A stretch of 64,000 nucleotides of DNA, from the NCBI RefSeq assembly GCF_010093535.1, contig NW_022985171.1:1501274-1565273 (forward strand), written 5' to 3'. Shown here in pieces: positions 12,045 through 22,422 of this stretch (position 1 is its first letter; the number at the start of each line of letters is the position of its first letter). This DNA comes from Lindgomyces ingoldianus (lineage: Eukaryota; Ascomycota; Dothideomycetes; Pleosporales; Lindgomycetaceae). The notes beneath the pieces were generated by a model. It was not told the DNA's origin, did no database searches, and worked only from the letters and a program-made list of their open reading frames with translations. The position numbers and the translations under genes were made by a program.

Positions 12045-12900
12045 ATATATTCTTCTACTATGTTAGCTAGAAGTTTAACCTTTTAGCAATGCAACAATAG
12101 TTATTATAGCTTTAAAGTAATATAGATAGTTAAAGTTAGTCTAATAAAGTAATTTAAAATAGATAATAGTTATCTAAGGTATTAATACTATAAAATAAGC
12201 TATTTTACCTTTTATTATTGTTAAAAGCAGCTACTACTTTATTACTTACTATAAAAAACACTTTATACTTTAAAACTAAGGTATTATAGTTTTTAAAAAT
12301 AGTTAGATAATAAATAAGCTTAGTTTCTAGTAGCTAGACTACTTTAATACTTATACTTAAAAGTGTATAGTTAGTAAGTCCTAGATTTTTATTCTTAATA
12401 GCTATAAAAGCTATAACTTTTTTAAATTTTAATAATACTATAAAAGAATTATTATTGTTTTTATAAGTAATATATTCTTTTCTACTTTTCTGTAAAGCTA
12501 TGCTAGGCTTTAAATTACTTATTTTTTTTTAAAGATTTCTTTGCTAATAAAATAGGCACTAAAAGCATTCTCTGTATTAATATCTAAACATAAAACCTCT
12601 AGATCTTAGTAACCTACCTTTAACCTACCTTTAAACTACCTAAAACTACCTGAAATTCTACACAACTACTGTAAACAGCTAGTATAGAAGCCTTATATCT
12701 AGTATAGCATACTGAGTAGATGCTCTGTACATATGTACGTGATTAAAACCAGTGTACTGCAGTACTCTACTATTAGGTGTACTAGCAGTTGGACACGCTG
12801 CCGAAGTGCTCCTTTAACACCGTTTGAGCAATTCATTTGTTAGACTAAAACCTTTGCATAAATACGTTGCAGGCTTCGTTGATTCGGCCGTATCGATTAT
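12045..12900. other. AT-rich degraded sequence up to the isochore edge
   Basis: Unclassified TA-rich sequence without open frames. Composition changes gradually from about 12630 and becomes balanced by about 12900, which I take as the boundary between the isochore and the gene island. Confidence 0.6.
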
Positions 12901-13236
12901 CTATATGATAGCTTCAAGAGACGAGTAGGTGTAGAGAATAATTACTGGTGTTCACATCACATCACACGCTCGGTTGTCCTCCCTAATAAACCAATCGTAT
13001 CCCCCCTACCAATGAAGTCATCAGTTCTCTAGTATATGACCCGGCAGATACTTCACTCACTACTTATCCACCCATACAACTCCACAATCTAGCCACACAT
13101 GCATTTAAACTATGTCACATCTCAATACTATATAATACACTCAAGAAGTAAAAGCCCGGCTGCACCCACAATCCGTGTCCATCTCTACTCCCACGCATCA
13201 CTTGACCATCAAGCTCTGCGGATGCACTCGTCACAC
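12901..13236. other. Downstream flank of the GH71 gene
   Basis: Balanced-composition sequence between the isochore edge and the stop codon of the GH71 gene, presumably 3' UTR and intergenic DNA. A plus-strand frame starting at 13099 is antisense to the GH71 last exon. No supported gene. Confidence 0.5.
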
Positions 13237-15209
13237 TTAATGCTTACAACACGGACTCGCGCCATCACAGCAATCAGGTCCCGCATTCGGTCCTTTCCAT
13301 ACCTGCCCAGATTGCAAGCAATTAGTCGGAGCAACCTGACTACTCTCTGTGACCGTTGCTGTGCAGCCTCCTCCACCGCTTTCGGGCTGTTGAGCTACTG
13401 TTGTAGATGCGATGGTGGGGGTAGCTGGCCCAGAAGTCGCGGAAGCTGAAGTAGCCGGGGCAGAAGTCCCAATCCTAACCGTACCAGTTGGGATGCTGGA
13501 TACGTCAGAGCTAGGACTAGCGCTGGTCGCAGGAGAAGGAGGAGGAGAATTAGTGGTTTCGGGGGCTGGTGCGCTGGTGGCTATGGGTGCCGATGTATTG
13601 GCCGTGGGTCTTGGTGGTGCGCCTGTAAGAGAAGGTGTAGCGGCACAGGTCGAGACTTTGAGGCCTGAGGTTAGGGCAGTAAGACCGTCTTTGTCGAGGG
13701 CGTCAGGTTCGCCAGCAGGAACCGTGCCGACGTAAGCGTTGTATATGTATACTATTGGCCGATTAGCACATTATAGATAATAGGAAGTAGAAAGTATGTG
13801 GAGGGAGTAGAAAAGAGGGATGAGAGGGAAATGGGGTAAATAGGGTTAACACGTACATCCACAAGGACATTGATCCTTAACCTCCCTCAAACTGGTCTCA
13901 CTCATAACTGTCTGACCCCCTCTCTCAAGACTAAAACTCTGCGGTCCAACCCCCATATCAACTTTCCACGCACTTGCACCAGCCGGGGCATCAAAAGTCT
14001 TCGAGTTCTTGCCTGAAACAGCCGTAACCTTTCCATCCTCCGTCAACAACGCAACAACAAAGACCGCATCTTCCATTGTATCGACGCCATCTGGTCGCTG
14101 CCCCGTCGTATCCGTATTATCACAATTCAGACTCTTAAGCGTGGGGCGATACCAATATACTAACTGATCCTCAGTGATGTACTTCGCAGGACTGTTCTCG
14201 CCAGCTTTGAAAGCTTGAATATAAGGCTTGGCCATGTCCAGCCATCCGTTATGTGGCATATCGTTAGCCCATTTGCTGTTTCCATCGTCGGTATGTTTGC
14301 TACTAAGTGGACCCACATAATGACTCTCTCCGTAATCATTCCACGTAATAATCTCAATAAACCGCGGCTGTAGTTGGAGAATCTCATTCCAGCGGTTATA
14401 CCACAGAAGATCTCCAGGGAAAACCCAGTTCTTAGGGTAGCTGACCTCGGCCCCGAAGTGCGTGAAGAACCAGGGAGAGACAGGTGCTATGTATCCCTTT
14501 TGGCCGAGCCACTTGGTGTATGTGGCATCGCCTTGGGAGACGGTGACGTTGGCGCCGGGTTTGGGTGCTCTGTTGTTGCCATCGCTATCCCAGGCGATCC
14601 AGTTCAGGGCGCCGTCGATGGCGGAGGGGTCTGCGGTTTGCTCAGGATGGAAGTTGGGCGCGAAGTAGATGTCTACACCGGCTGCCTGGCGTAGTTGCTC
14701 GACGTTGAGCCCATCACCGGCGAAAGAGGACACGAAAACTTTGCCGTCGACAATAAGTTGGGACTTCTTGCCACCGAAGTTCTTGATCATACCACCGACG
14801 GTGGAAGCATCGCTGCTGGGAGAGAACCAGTTGAAGTCGAAGGAGATGAAGACTTTCATATCGTTCTTCTCGGCGGATTCGTAGGCGTATGCTAATTGCT
14901 GCTCTGCGTATGCGTCTTTGCCGATATTGAGCGCGAATGCGTCGATACCTGCGGCTTTTGCACGCTGCATGTCACTGTCGTAATCCGCAGAGCTTTGGCG
15001 GTTGGGAACGATGCCCATCTGATCTAGTTAGAAATTCAATAACAGAAGTATGGTAATATCAAGCTCACCATGAAGTGGCAGAAAACCAAGTGGTCCCCAC
15101 TGGCCTGCCTCTTCGACATCGAGGATTTGTAAGGAGAAGAAGGAGCGGCACTGGCCAAGGCTGCCAGCAGCCCGACAGCCAAAGTAGACCAAGAACTAAA
15201 CGAGCGCAT
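13237..15209 (-). CDS. Secreted GH71 alpha-1,3-glucanase (mutanase), three exons, 605 aa
   Basis: Exons by eye: 15209-15069, 15018-13857 and 13751-13237, with GT-AG introns of 50 and 105 bp; all joins keep the frame. The product starts with a signal peptide (MRSFSSWSTLAVGLLAALASA) and a likely Kex2 site (SKR at about 32-34), then HLVFCHFM, the usual opening of the GH71 catalytic domain. Typical GH71 stretches follow: GIDAFALNIG, FISFDFNWF, YFAPNFHP, WVFPGDLLWYNRW and IITWNDYGESHY. After the second intron comes the family's YNAYVGTVPAG segment. The protein ends in a Pro/Ser/Thr-rich linker of roughly 85 residues and a short cysteine-rich tail (CC...CC). GH71 enzymes hydrolyse alpha-1,3-glucan of fungal walls; this one is probably secreted for wall remodelling or for attack on other fungi. 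The tail could be a degenerate wall-binding module, which is inference. Taking only the long open frame would miss both terminal exons. Confidence 0.9.
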
Positions 15210-16394
15210 GATGTAAACCTACAAAGGAATGACTAAAGAAAAAGGAAGGTGAGGCTTAATGAACCCGAAAGATGATCGCGAAGCCATCGCAGCCTTGATA
15301 TACAAATTAATCACGAGTAGGATCTCGGGTTACTGTGCATTGTGAAACGGACCTCGCAAACACGATCGTTTCTCGCCTGGGTGTCCTAAAAGCGGACGCA
15401 AATCCTGATCATGGCTGTGCAAGCGGAAACTGGCAGGATCAAGTGAGCTAAAAATCCTCCTGTTCAACCATGATAGGAAGCTTGAATTACAAGAAGAGAA
15501 TCTGTTGGTAGACGAAGTCCGTTTCATGGTGCGAGTTACATGAAACGGACCTTTAATAAACGCTAGTTTTGATGTTTTGCGCTATGTCCGTTTCAGATCT
15601 GGGGCCAATTGGGACTGGTGGAAATTAGGAGTGATTGTCACACCGTGCGGCGCCCAGGGAGGATCATTTGGCTCTGGGTTCCATTCATCAAGCGAGGCTT
15701 GCCTGGGCCAACTCATTGGTTAGACTTTTAAAACCCTGGATCAGTTTAAGAAACAGATCGAGAGTTGGAGAAATTCTATAGTGACGGATGCTCTTCTACA
15801 AATCTTGACGCGGACTTTGTTTTTAGAGTCGAAAGACCTTTCACTAACAGTGGTGAGGCCACAGCAAGCTAGTGTGATTCAGCTGCATTTTCAAGCCAAT
15901 ATGGACAGGTGACAAAGGCAAGGATGATGGAGGCTCGGAGATCCCATGCTCTATAGTCGTATACATGCGGCTCTGCACGTGTACGCAAGGAAACGATAGC
16001 TTCAACGTCTTTGAATCTGCTGCGGCTCATATTTCAGAAAGCCGTTCCAATGTCACCTGAGTGCATGCCTTCCGAACCGGATATTGCAAGACATGCTGAG
16101 AATAACTTGATTGGATACAGCTGCGCCTCAACATATCTTTTTAGTGTTTGCCGGATTCGGAAAGTGTTTTATCATGATCATTACCGTCAAACATTGAGAT
16201 ATTTAGTGCGGGTCGACGAGCGCGATAAGATCCGGTGGAAGATATTAACGCGACAAGGATCAATTGCGTCTTGTTGCAATATCGATGAAGCAGCAAGCCC
16301 CTAAGAATAGCGCATTAAAGCACCTCTAACATCTGCGGTACCCTGTATCCGCATCTCGGAGCTCTCTAGGCAACCTTTACAGCCTAGCACACCT
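15210..16394. other. Intergenic region with four copies of TGAAACGGAC
   Basis: No convincing gene. A 97-codon frame at 16011-16304 has no recognisable feature. The 10-mer TGAAACGGAC occurs forward at 15343-15352 and 15541-15550 and inverted at 15517-15526 and 15586-15595, 134-380 bp upstream of the GH71 start codon. Confidence 0.6.
15343..15595. promoter_or_regulatory. Cluster of two direct and two inverted TGAAACGGAC sites
   Basis: Four exact copies of a 10-mer within 253 bp upstream of the GH71 gene, alternating in orientation (+, -, +, -). The two forward copies share further context (CGGACCT, then AAACG, then AGTTTT/CGTTT). This could be a transcription-factor site cluster or the remains of small inverted-repeat elements. 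I know of no factor with this exact site. Confidence 0.4.
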
Positions 16395-16853
16395 TCACAA
16401 CTTCGCCTTTGCTCCTCCTTCTTCACTAATCTCTTTCTCAACTGCCGCCTTTCCTGCACTCGCAACATCCTCATCCTCCGGGGGGGTCCCTGTACTGCAT
16501 CCAATCGCCCCAACTATAACCCCGTCCTTCACAATTGGCAGGCCTCCCGCAATCGTCATAAACCTGCCACCATTACTATTCCAGATTCCAAATGCGGCTC
16601 CGCCCGGCCAGACGCTTTCCCTGTAGACAGATGTCGGCACTCGATGGCCCGCTGCCGTAAACGCCTTGTCAATCGCAATGTTTATCGACGTTAGTTTTGC
16701 GCCCTCCATGCGCTGGAACGCGAGGAGGTGGCAGGAGGAGTCCACGATTGCGATATTCATGGGGATGCCGATTTCTTGGGATCGCCGTTCGGCGGCAGTA
16801 AGGGCGGTGCAGGCGCCTTTGAGGGTGAGAACAGCAGTTTGTTTTGTTGCCAT
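16395..16853 (-). CDS. GlcG/HbpS-like (DUF336, haem-degrading family) protein, 152 aa
   Basis: A single-exon gene. The protein (MATKQTAVLTLKGACTALTA...) matches the GlcG/HbpS fold family throughout: an N-terminal helix, IAIVDSSCHLLAFQRMEGAKLTSINIAIDKA (beta strands and the conserved K.TS..IA..KA core), then a glycine-rich GGLPIVKDGVIVGAIGCSTGTPPEDEDVA segment. Length is normal for the family. Bacterial HbpS binds haem and GlcG sits in glycolate operons; the role of the fungal homologues is poorly defined, so no substrate is assigned. No signal peptide or membrane segment is visible, so it is probably cytosolic. The start codon lies directly against an ATG/CAT trinucleotide repeat. The family assignment is firm and the function is not. 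Confidence 0.85.
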   Translation of the reverse strand: MATKQTAVLTLKGACTALTAAERRSQEIGIPMNIAIVDSSCHLLAFQRMEGAKLTSINIAIDKAFTAAGHRVPTSVYRESVWPGGAAFGIWNSNGGRFMTIAGGLPIVKDGVIVGAIGCSTGTPPEDEDVASAGKAAVEKEISEEGGAKAKL

Positions 16854-16878
16854 GATGATGATGATGATGATGATGATG
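16852..16878. repeat. (ATG)9 microsatellite at the start codon of the DUF336 gene
   Basis: Nine uninterrupted ATG triplets on the plus strand, read as CAT/ATC triplets on the coding strand. They overlap the start codon (16851-16853) and extend into the 5' leader, where length change would not alter the protein. Confidence 0.9.
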
Positions 16879-17186
16879 AGGGTTTAGGGAGGTGGGAAAA
16901 GGTGAAGAAAGGAGCTGATAGTGGCCAGAAGGGAAAGAGTGAATATAGTCGTGAGTGCCATTGTTATTATAAGCGGCGGATAGTGAAGGAACTTTTAGGG
17001 TTGGTCTTCGGGATGGTGAGATCTGACGTATCTAGAATAGCTGGGATTATAGCGGAGAAACGTATTGCCGAGGACCAAGAGGTGCGAGATGCTTAGGCCA
17101 AACTAATGACGTGAATTTCGCCAGGGAGTAACTAATGGCCTTAGTACGTCTAATAACCTAACATTCTATCCTCTTTCCACAATTCA
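16879..17186. other. Short intergenic region
   Basis: About 300 bp between the DUF336 start and the kinase stop codon. It holds the DUF336 promoter and the kinase 3' flank. A plus-strand frame crossing it is antisense to the DUF336 gene and is not supported. Confidence 0.5.
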
Positions 17187-18675
17187 TTAATCATCAATCT
17201 TCCCCACTCCCCTCAAACTCAGATAGACATCCGTCCCCCACCCCCAAAGACTCTGCACCGCTATCCCCCCTCCAAAATACTCCGCATAGGCTCTTCCAAG
17301 CGGCAGTCCATAACCCAAGCCAGCCAAACTATTCACTCCGTCACCTCCCGCACCAGAAATCGCACTCAGCGCATCCATGCCGCTTCCGCTCTTAGACGGA
17401 GAACCTCCCGCAAGCGTAGACGAGACCTGGTCTTCGTTGAAAGTCGTGAATGAGTAATCCCAGATATGTGGATACACGTCAGGCGATATACCACCGCCAC
17501 GATCACGGATCCGGATTGTAACGCCGGGGGTGCAGTGAGCGAGGGGACGGATCTGTTCATCAGACGAAGGTGATGTGGATATAGGTTTGCTGGTGAAGAC
17601 TCGAGATGCAATATCTGTATTTCCTTGATCAATATCCCTGGCCGCATCTTGAGCGCCGCTTCCGGTTCCGTTGTTCTCGATGGAATCTTCGGGAAGTGGT
17701 GCAATGGTAATTTCGATGGGTTCACGCTCCATACCGCTTTCGACTGTTGCGCGGAAGGCATTCTTCAGGAGTTCGGTAATTATGTATTCAAGGTGAACAG
17801 GCACGTGAGCGAAGGAGTAATCGGGTTCGCCGTTGATGACGACGTGTGGCCGAACGCCGTATCTGAGCTCACATAGCTCTCCTACTACATTTTCGCAGTG
17901 TTGGACGATCTTCGCCGGTCGTAGCTTCGTGTCTATTACGCCAATGAAGCTGGAATCCTCCTCTTCAGTATCGTGCATAACATCATGATGCGGTTGGCTC
18001 GAAAAGTGTAGGGCTAGGTGCTGTTCTGCAATCAGGCGTGTCCCAATCCTAGCTCGAAGGTGCTCGTCGAGGAACCTTGTGACATCTTTCGGGCCGATGT
18101 ACTTCCGGGCCTCCAGAAAGCCTCTTGCCAGTATGCTTATCGTGTTGCTATGCGTCTGAACCAGATCGGCCATGACTTCGGTAAATTTGACCTCCTCTTC
18201 TACGGTTGTGATCTCCCGCTCCGCCCATGGTAGTAGCGTGGAGAGACTGTGGATGTAATTTGAGTGGATCTTGCTTATGTTCGGATTCGAGACGACTATG
18301 AATGGCAAGTTTCGCAAGGACTGTATGCGGTGCGCAAGTCGAGCGGGGAGGATGGAGAGTGTGAAGTTTGCGGACGTGAGCAACTGTGACGTCGTGAGCG
18401 GTGGGCGACCGTGTCTAAATTGCCGCAGGGCAAGGGTGAGCAGAGGTCAATGGGCTTGCGCACACGGTGAAAACCTACTTCACAAGGTCTGCCAGCGTCA
18501 GCGGGTGCAACGGCAAACTCGCGAGCCGGACGATGTCGTTGTCTGTGACTGTTGAAGTGTGGAGACGTTGGTGGTGCCGTGCGCGCGAGAAAGCAGGTGT
18601 CTTGCGAGCATTGCGTGGGCAGCAGAGCCGAATAAATTGCGATTGTATAATCAATGGCCTCTGAACTTGGGCCAT
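17187..18675 (-). CDS. Mitochondrial PDK/BCKDK-family protein kinase, two exons, 474 aa
   Basis: Exons 18675-18479 and 18414-17187 with a 64-bp GT-AG intron. The join restores LADLVK-HGRPPL...LLTSANFTLSILPARLAHR, which is typical of the family; without it the N-terminal 76 residues would be lost. The arginine-rich, acid-poor N-terminus (residues 1-40) looks like a mitochondrial presequence. The kinase has the GHKL boxes: N box ELLKNA (about 280-285), G1 box DRGGG (about 370-374), the HIWDYSFTTF segment, and G2 box GLGYGLPL (about 431-438). These kinases inactivate the pyruvate or branched-chain 2-oxoacid dehydrogenase complex by serine phosphorylation in the matrix. A low-complexity insert of roughly 50 residues (GGSPSKSGSG...) lies between the F and G2 boxes, and another lies before G1. 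Whether the substrate is PDH or BCKDH cannot be decided by eye. Confidence 0.9.
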
Positions 18676-19100
18676 GGTTGAGGCTGCATGTCCTGAAGGT
18701 CCTTAGAGCTCTCGTGGTTGGTAGACCCTTTTTATTATGGTCTGAGCGGCGGTGCCAATGGTCACATGCTCAAAATTTTTTGGTTGCGGGAACTGCCTAG
18801 GCTGGTAGTTTTATGCTTTCAGCAGGATTAAGGACTAAATCAACCGTGGCACAAGCCCGCACAAACACGCACAATCACCAAGCAACAATATATGAAGTGG
18901 TATCGAAATCTATGTCTATCTTCTCCTAGACGAAATCAAACAGACAGCCCCGTTGATGGACTTTTAGTTGTACCCAGACGCCAGCCATGACCTTCACCTA
19001 CAGCCATTACAGTTTCATAAGGGCATCTAGATATCCTGACAGAGCCTGCACAATGCATCGTGGAACCATAAACTAAAGGGAATCATCGCATCTGCACCGT
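18676..19100. other. Intergenic region between the kinase and EF-3
   Basis: About 425 bp holding the kinase promoter and the EF-3 3' flank. No supported gene, tRNA or repeat seen. Confidence 0.6.
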
Positions 19101-22100
19101 TTAGTCGTCCTCGTCAGAGAATACCTCCTCGCCACGCTTGCGGCGTGCCATGCGTTCCTTCTTCTTCTTGCGCATCTCTGCCGACGACAGCTTCTTCTTT
19201 TTATTACCGCCAGAGATCTTGTTACTATAGGCCAAATTAGCTATGTTACTACATGAGATTAGGGAGCAGCTCAGGGAGTGAACTCACCCCATGGCGTCAA
19301 ACTTCTCCTCCTCGTCGCCCTTCTCTTGTAGACGAGGACCACTGCCTTGACCCTGGACCCAGTTGTGGCCTGAAGGAGTCATCTTGCCGTCCATGACCGC
19401 CCAGACCTCCTCCGTCAAGTTCTTGGTGAACTCGGCAGAGTGGGTGATGATGATGACACCACCTTCGAATGCCTTCAGAGCCTTCGACAGCGCACCAAGG
19501 GAATCCCGATCGAGATAGTTGGTCGGCTCGTCAAGGACGATCAAGTGGGGTCGCTGCCATGAGCAAGCAGCAAGGACGACCTTAACACGCTGACCACCAG
19601 AGAGACCACGCATGCGGGAGTGGGAAACCAACTCAGCGTCGAGACCAAAATTGGTGCAGTGCTGCTCAATTTCCTTTCGGACCAGAGGTCGGAACTGACC
19701 GCTGGCGAGAGCCTCCTTCTGATCGACCTCAGCAACCATCTTGGAGTGGGAAGAGAGAATCTCGCTTCGCGGAATCCAGGCATTGTCGGCGGTCATCATG
19801 GGCGTCCACTTTTCGTTCTTCTGTCCAACATTCTCACCTAGCGCGAACGAGCACTCGTATTCATAGGAGTTCTTGAACTTCCTACGAGAGTGGATACCAA
19901 TGACGCGACGAGAGGATCCTTCGATTTTGTAGATCTTGTCCATAGCTTTCTCGTCCTCCTCGGTGACGATCTTGTTAGCACGGTCCATGGTCTCACGGTC
20001 TTCACCAGTCTGGAAACGCCACTGGATGTACTCAGAGGGTGTCTTGTCCAAATGGTGATCGATATGGGCGAAGGCATGCTGCTTGATGTATGCGATGCGG
20101 ATATTCTCGTGCTGGTAGAGCTCGCCGGAAGTAGGGACGAGTTCACCAGTCAGGACATTTACAAGGGTAGACTTGCCGGCACCGTTAGGACCAATGACAG
20201 CAATACGAGAACCAAGCGAGCACTGGAAGCTGATGTCTGAGATTTGAGGTTTTGAGGTTCCCGGGTACTGGAAGCTCATATTGGTGACACGGACAATAGC
20301 CTTGGCCTTGGTTTTAACACCTTCGAGGAAGCCGGGCTCAGGAAACTTGAACTCCATGTCGGAGGCAGACAACTCGTGATAGGAGCGGGCGGATGGCACA
20401 CGCTTGACAAATGCGCTCAGGTTACCACGATACCTCTTCAGCTTGAAGCGCTCGTAGTGAATGACGTGCTGGATGACGTTGTCCAGGAACTTGCTGTCGT
20501 GGGAAATGACGATAGATGTGCAGGGAGAGTTGATGAGGTAGTCTTCCAACCAGGCAACGTTCTTGACGTCCAAGTGGTTGGTCGGCTCGTCAAGAAGGAG
20601 GATGTCGGGTGCCTCGAACACAGCACGAGCGAGTGCAAGCTTCATCTTCCAGCCACCAGAGAGGGAAGTGATGGGACCCTCCAGCTGATCCTTCATGAAC
20701 CCGAACTCGACGAGGGTGTTCTCAACCTCGGGCTTGGGCTTGTCGATACCGACTGAGTTCAATTTCTTCATCGTCCAGTCGATGACAGTCTGCTCAGTGT
20801 CGGCGGAGTCAAGATCGTGCTCAACGTAGACGGTCTTGACCTCACTCTGCTTGGGAAATCCCTCGACTTGCTCATTGTTGATGGCGCGCATCAGGGTAGT
20901 CTTTCCGGAACCGTTGGGACCAAGGAGACCGTAACGCTGTCCACGCTTCAGGCGGAGGTGAGTCTGATTCAACAGAATCTTAGCACCATAGGCCAAATTG
21001 AAAGTGCAGTTGCAGAGGTCCTCGCCTTCCTCTTCGTCCGCCTCGACCTCATCCTCCTCAGCGGCACCAGGCATAGATCGCTTTCGGAGAGTGTCAGCGA
21101 CGCCCTTGGCATCATCATCTCCTATGATAGCAGAGATGAAGGGGCCGCAGTTTGCCTGCCAGCTGATCGACTCAGTATCCTTCTCGTCAATGAGCTGACC
21201 ACCGATAGCCCCAATATACTTAACAATGGGCTCGAATTTCTCGTCGATTTTGTACTTGGGAGGCACGACTAGCTTGAAGATGCCGGAAACCGTGGAGATA
21301 TCACCAGCTTTAGAGATTTCGGGGATGATGCCATCCTTGACATGGCCGACGCGAATGAGAGTATCAAGACCCTGGCGGGTCTTCTCACGGGCTTCGGGAT
21401 CAGCGAGGGTATCGAAGTTCTTCTCGAGAGCGGGCATGAGTTTGGGCAAGAACGATGCGACGATCTGGGGGTCCTCGACGAGTTTGCACATGTTGTCGAC
21501 AATGACGGCCGCCTTTCGCTTTATGGCAGTCTCGCGCTCGACAAGACCACGCTCAAGGAGGGGAACCATGATAGCAAGTGTTGGTTCGTGGACATCAGTG
21601 ACAAAGGTCGTCGCACCGAGAAGATGGACTGTCTCGGGAACATTCTCCGGCTTCGCAATACATTTGATCAGCTCTGGAATGAATCGCTCGATATCCTTGT
21701 TGGAAATCAGAGCGCAGAGCTTCTCCATAGTGCCATAAGCCGTCTTTTTTACTTCAGGCTTGGTGTCCCACATAGCCTCAGAGACAACGGGGATTAGGTC
21801 TGGGACGCGGAAAGCAAGCTGGGCCGGAGCGCTCTTACAGAGGACCTCGATGCACTTCAGGTCTGTCATCTTTTCAGGCCACTTCTGAGCGCCCCTCAAA
21901 GAGTGGATTATCGGGGGGATGATGGCCTTAACGGCGTTCGGGTTCGCGGCCTCAACAATAGCCTCAGAAGCAGTCTGAGCAGCGACCTTGACGGCGCTCA
22001 TCTTGTCACCGACAGCGGCCAGCGTGTTCGGCAGGAGGGAAACGAGATAAGGCTCGACAGCCGGGGAGACGGTGGAGTGCTGGGCGATGGCCCGGATGGC

Positions 22101-22422
22101 GTCGAGGGCACGCTCGCGGACGACAGCATCCTTCTTGTTGGACAACTGCTTTTTTAGGAGCTCGACGACCCTGTAAATTATTTAGAAATCTGGTTCGTGG
22201 CGAATTTTGGAAAATTTCAACGTACTTGGTGGGGGCATCGGCTTCCTCGATGTCGCCGTTGATGAAGGTCGCCAGATCGAGAGATGCAGCATTGATCTCA
22301 TCCTGTCCCTTGGAGATGTTCAATTTCTTGACCAGCTCCTCGAGAACCTTGACCGACTTCGAATTTTCCGACTTCACAGTCGAGGCATTGTGGGGAGCGG
22401 CTTCGGTCGCTGCTGGGGCCAT
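19101..22422 (-). CDS. TEF3: Translation elongation factor 3 (EF-3), three exons, 1067 aa
   Basis: Exons 22422-22226, 22170-19288 and 19224-19101, with introns of 55 and 63 bp; both joins keep frame and restore the family ends ([13 protein letters not shown]... and ...[17 protein letters not shown]). EF-3 is the fungal ribosome-bound ATPase that releases E-site tRNA during elongation. Order of domains: HEAT repeats (to about 400), an acidic stretch ([14 protein letters not shown]), ABC1 with Walker [10 protein letters not shown] (about 480), signature LSGGW and Walker [15 protein letters not shown]2 with GPNGAGKST (about 725), LSGGQ and [10 protein letters not shown] (about 940). A chromodomain-like insertion sits in ABC2 at about 800-860, and the C-terminus is lysine-rich and binds the ribosome in characterised EF-3. 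All catalytic motifs are intact. Length fits the family. An upstream in-frame ATG (22479) exists, but 22422 fits known N-termini better. Confidence 0.97.

Noticed and set aside
13099..13735. Two plus-strand frames of 116 and 107 codons
   Set aside because: Both are antisense to the last exon of the GH71 gene, which continues the catalytic protein in frame on the minus strand.
16011..16304. 97-codon plus-strand frame in the intergenic region
   Set aside because: No domain, no splice or promoter support, and no neighbouring exon; length is within chance for this composition.
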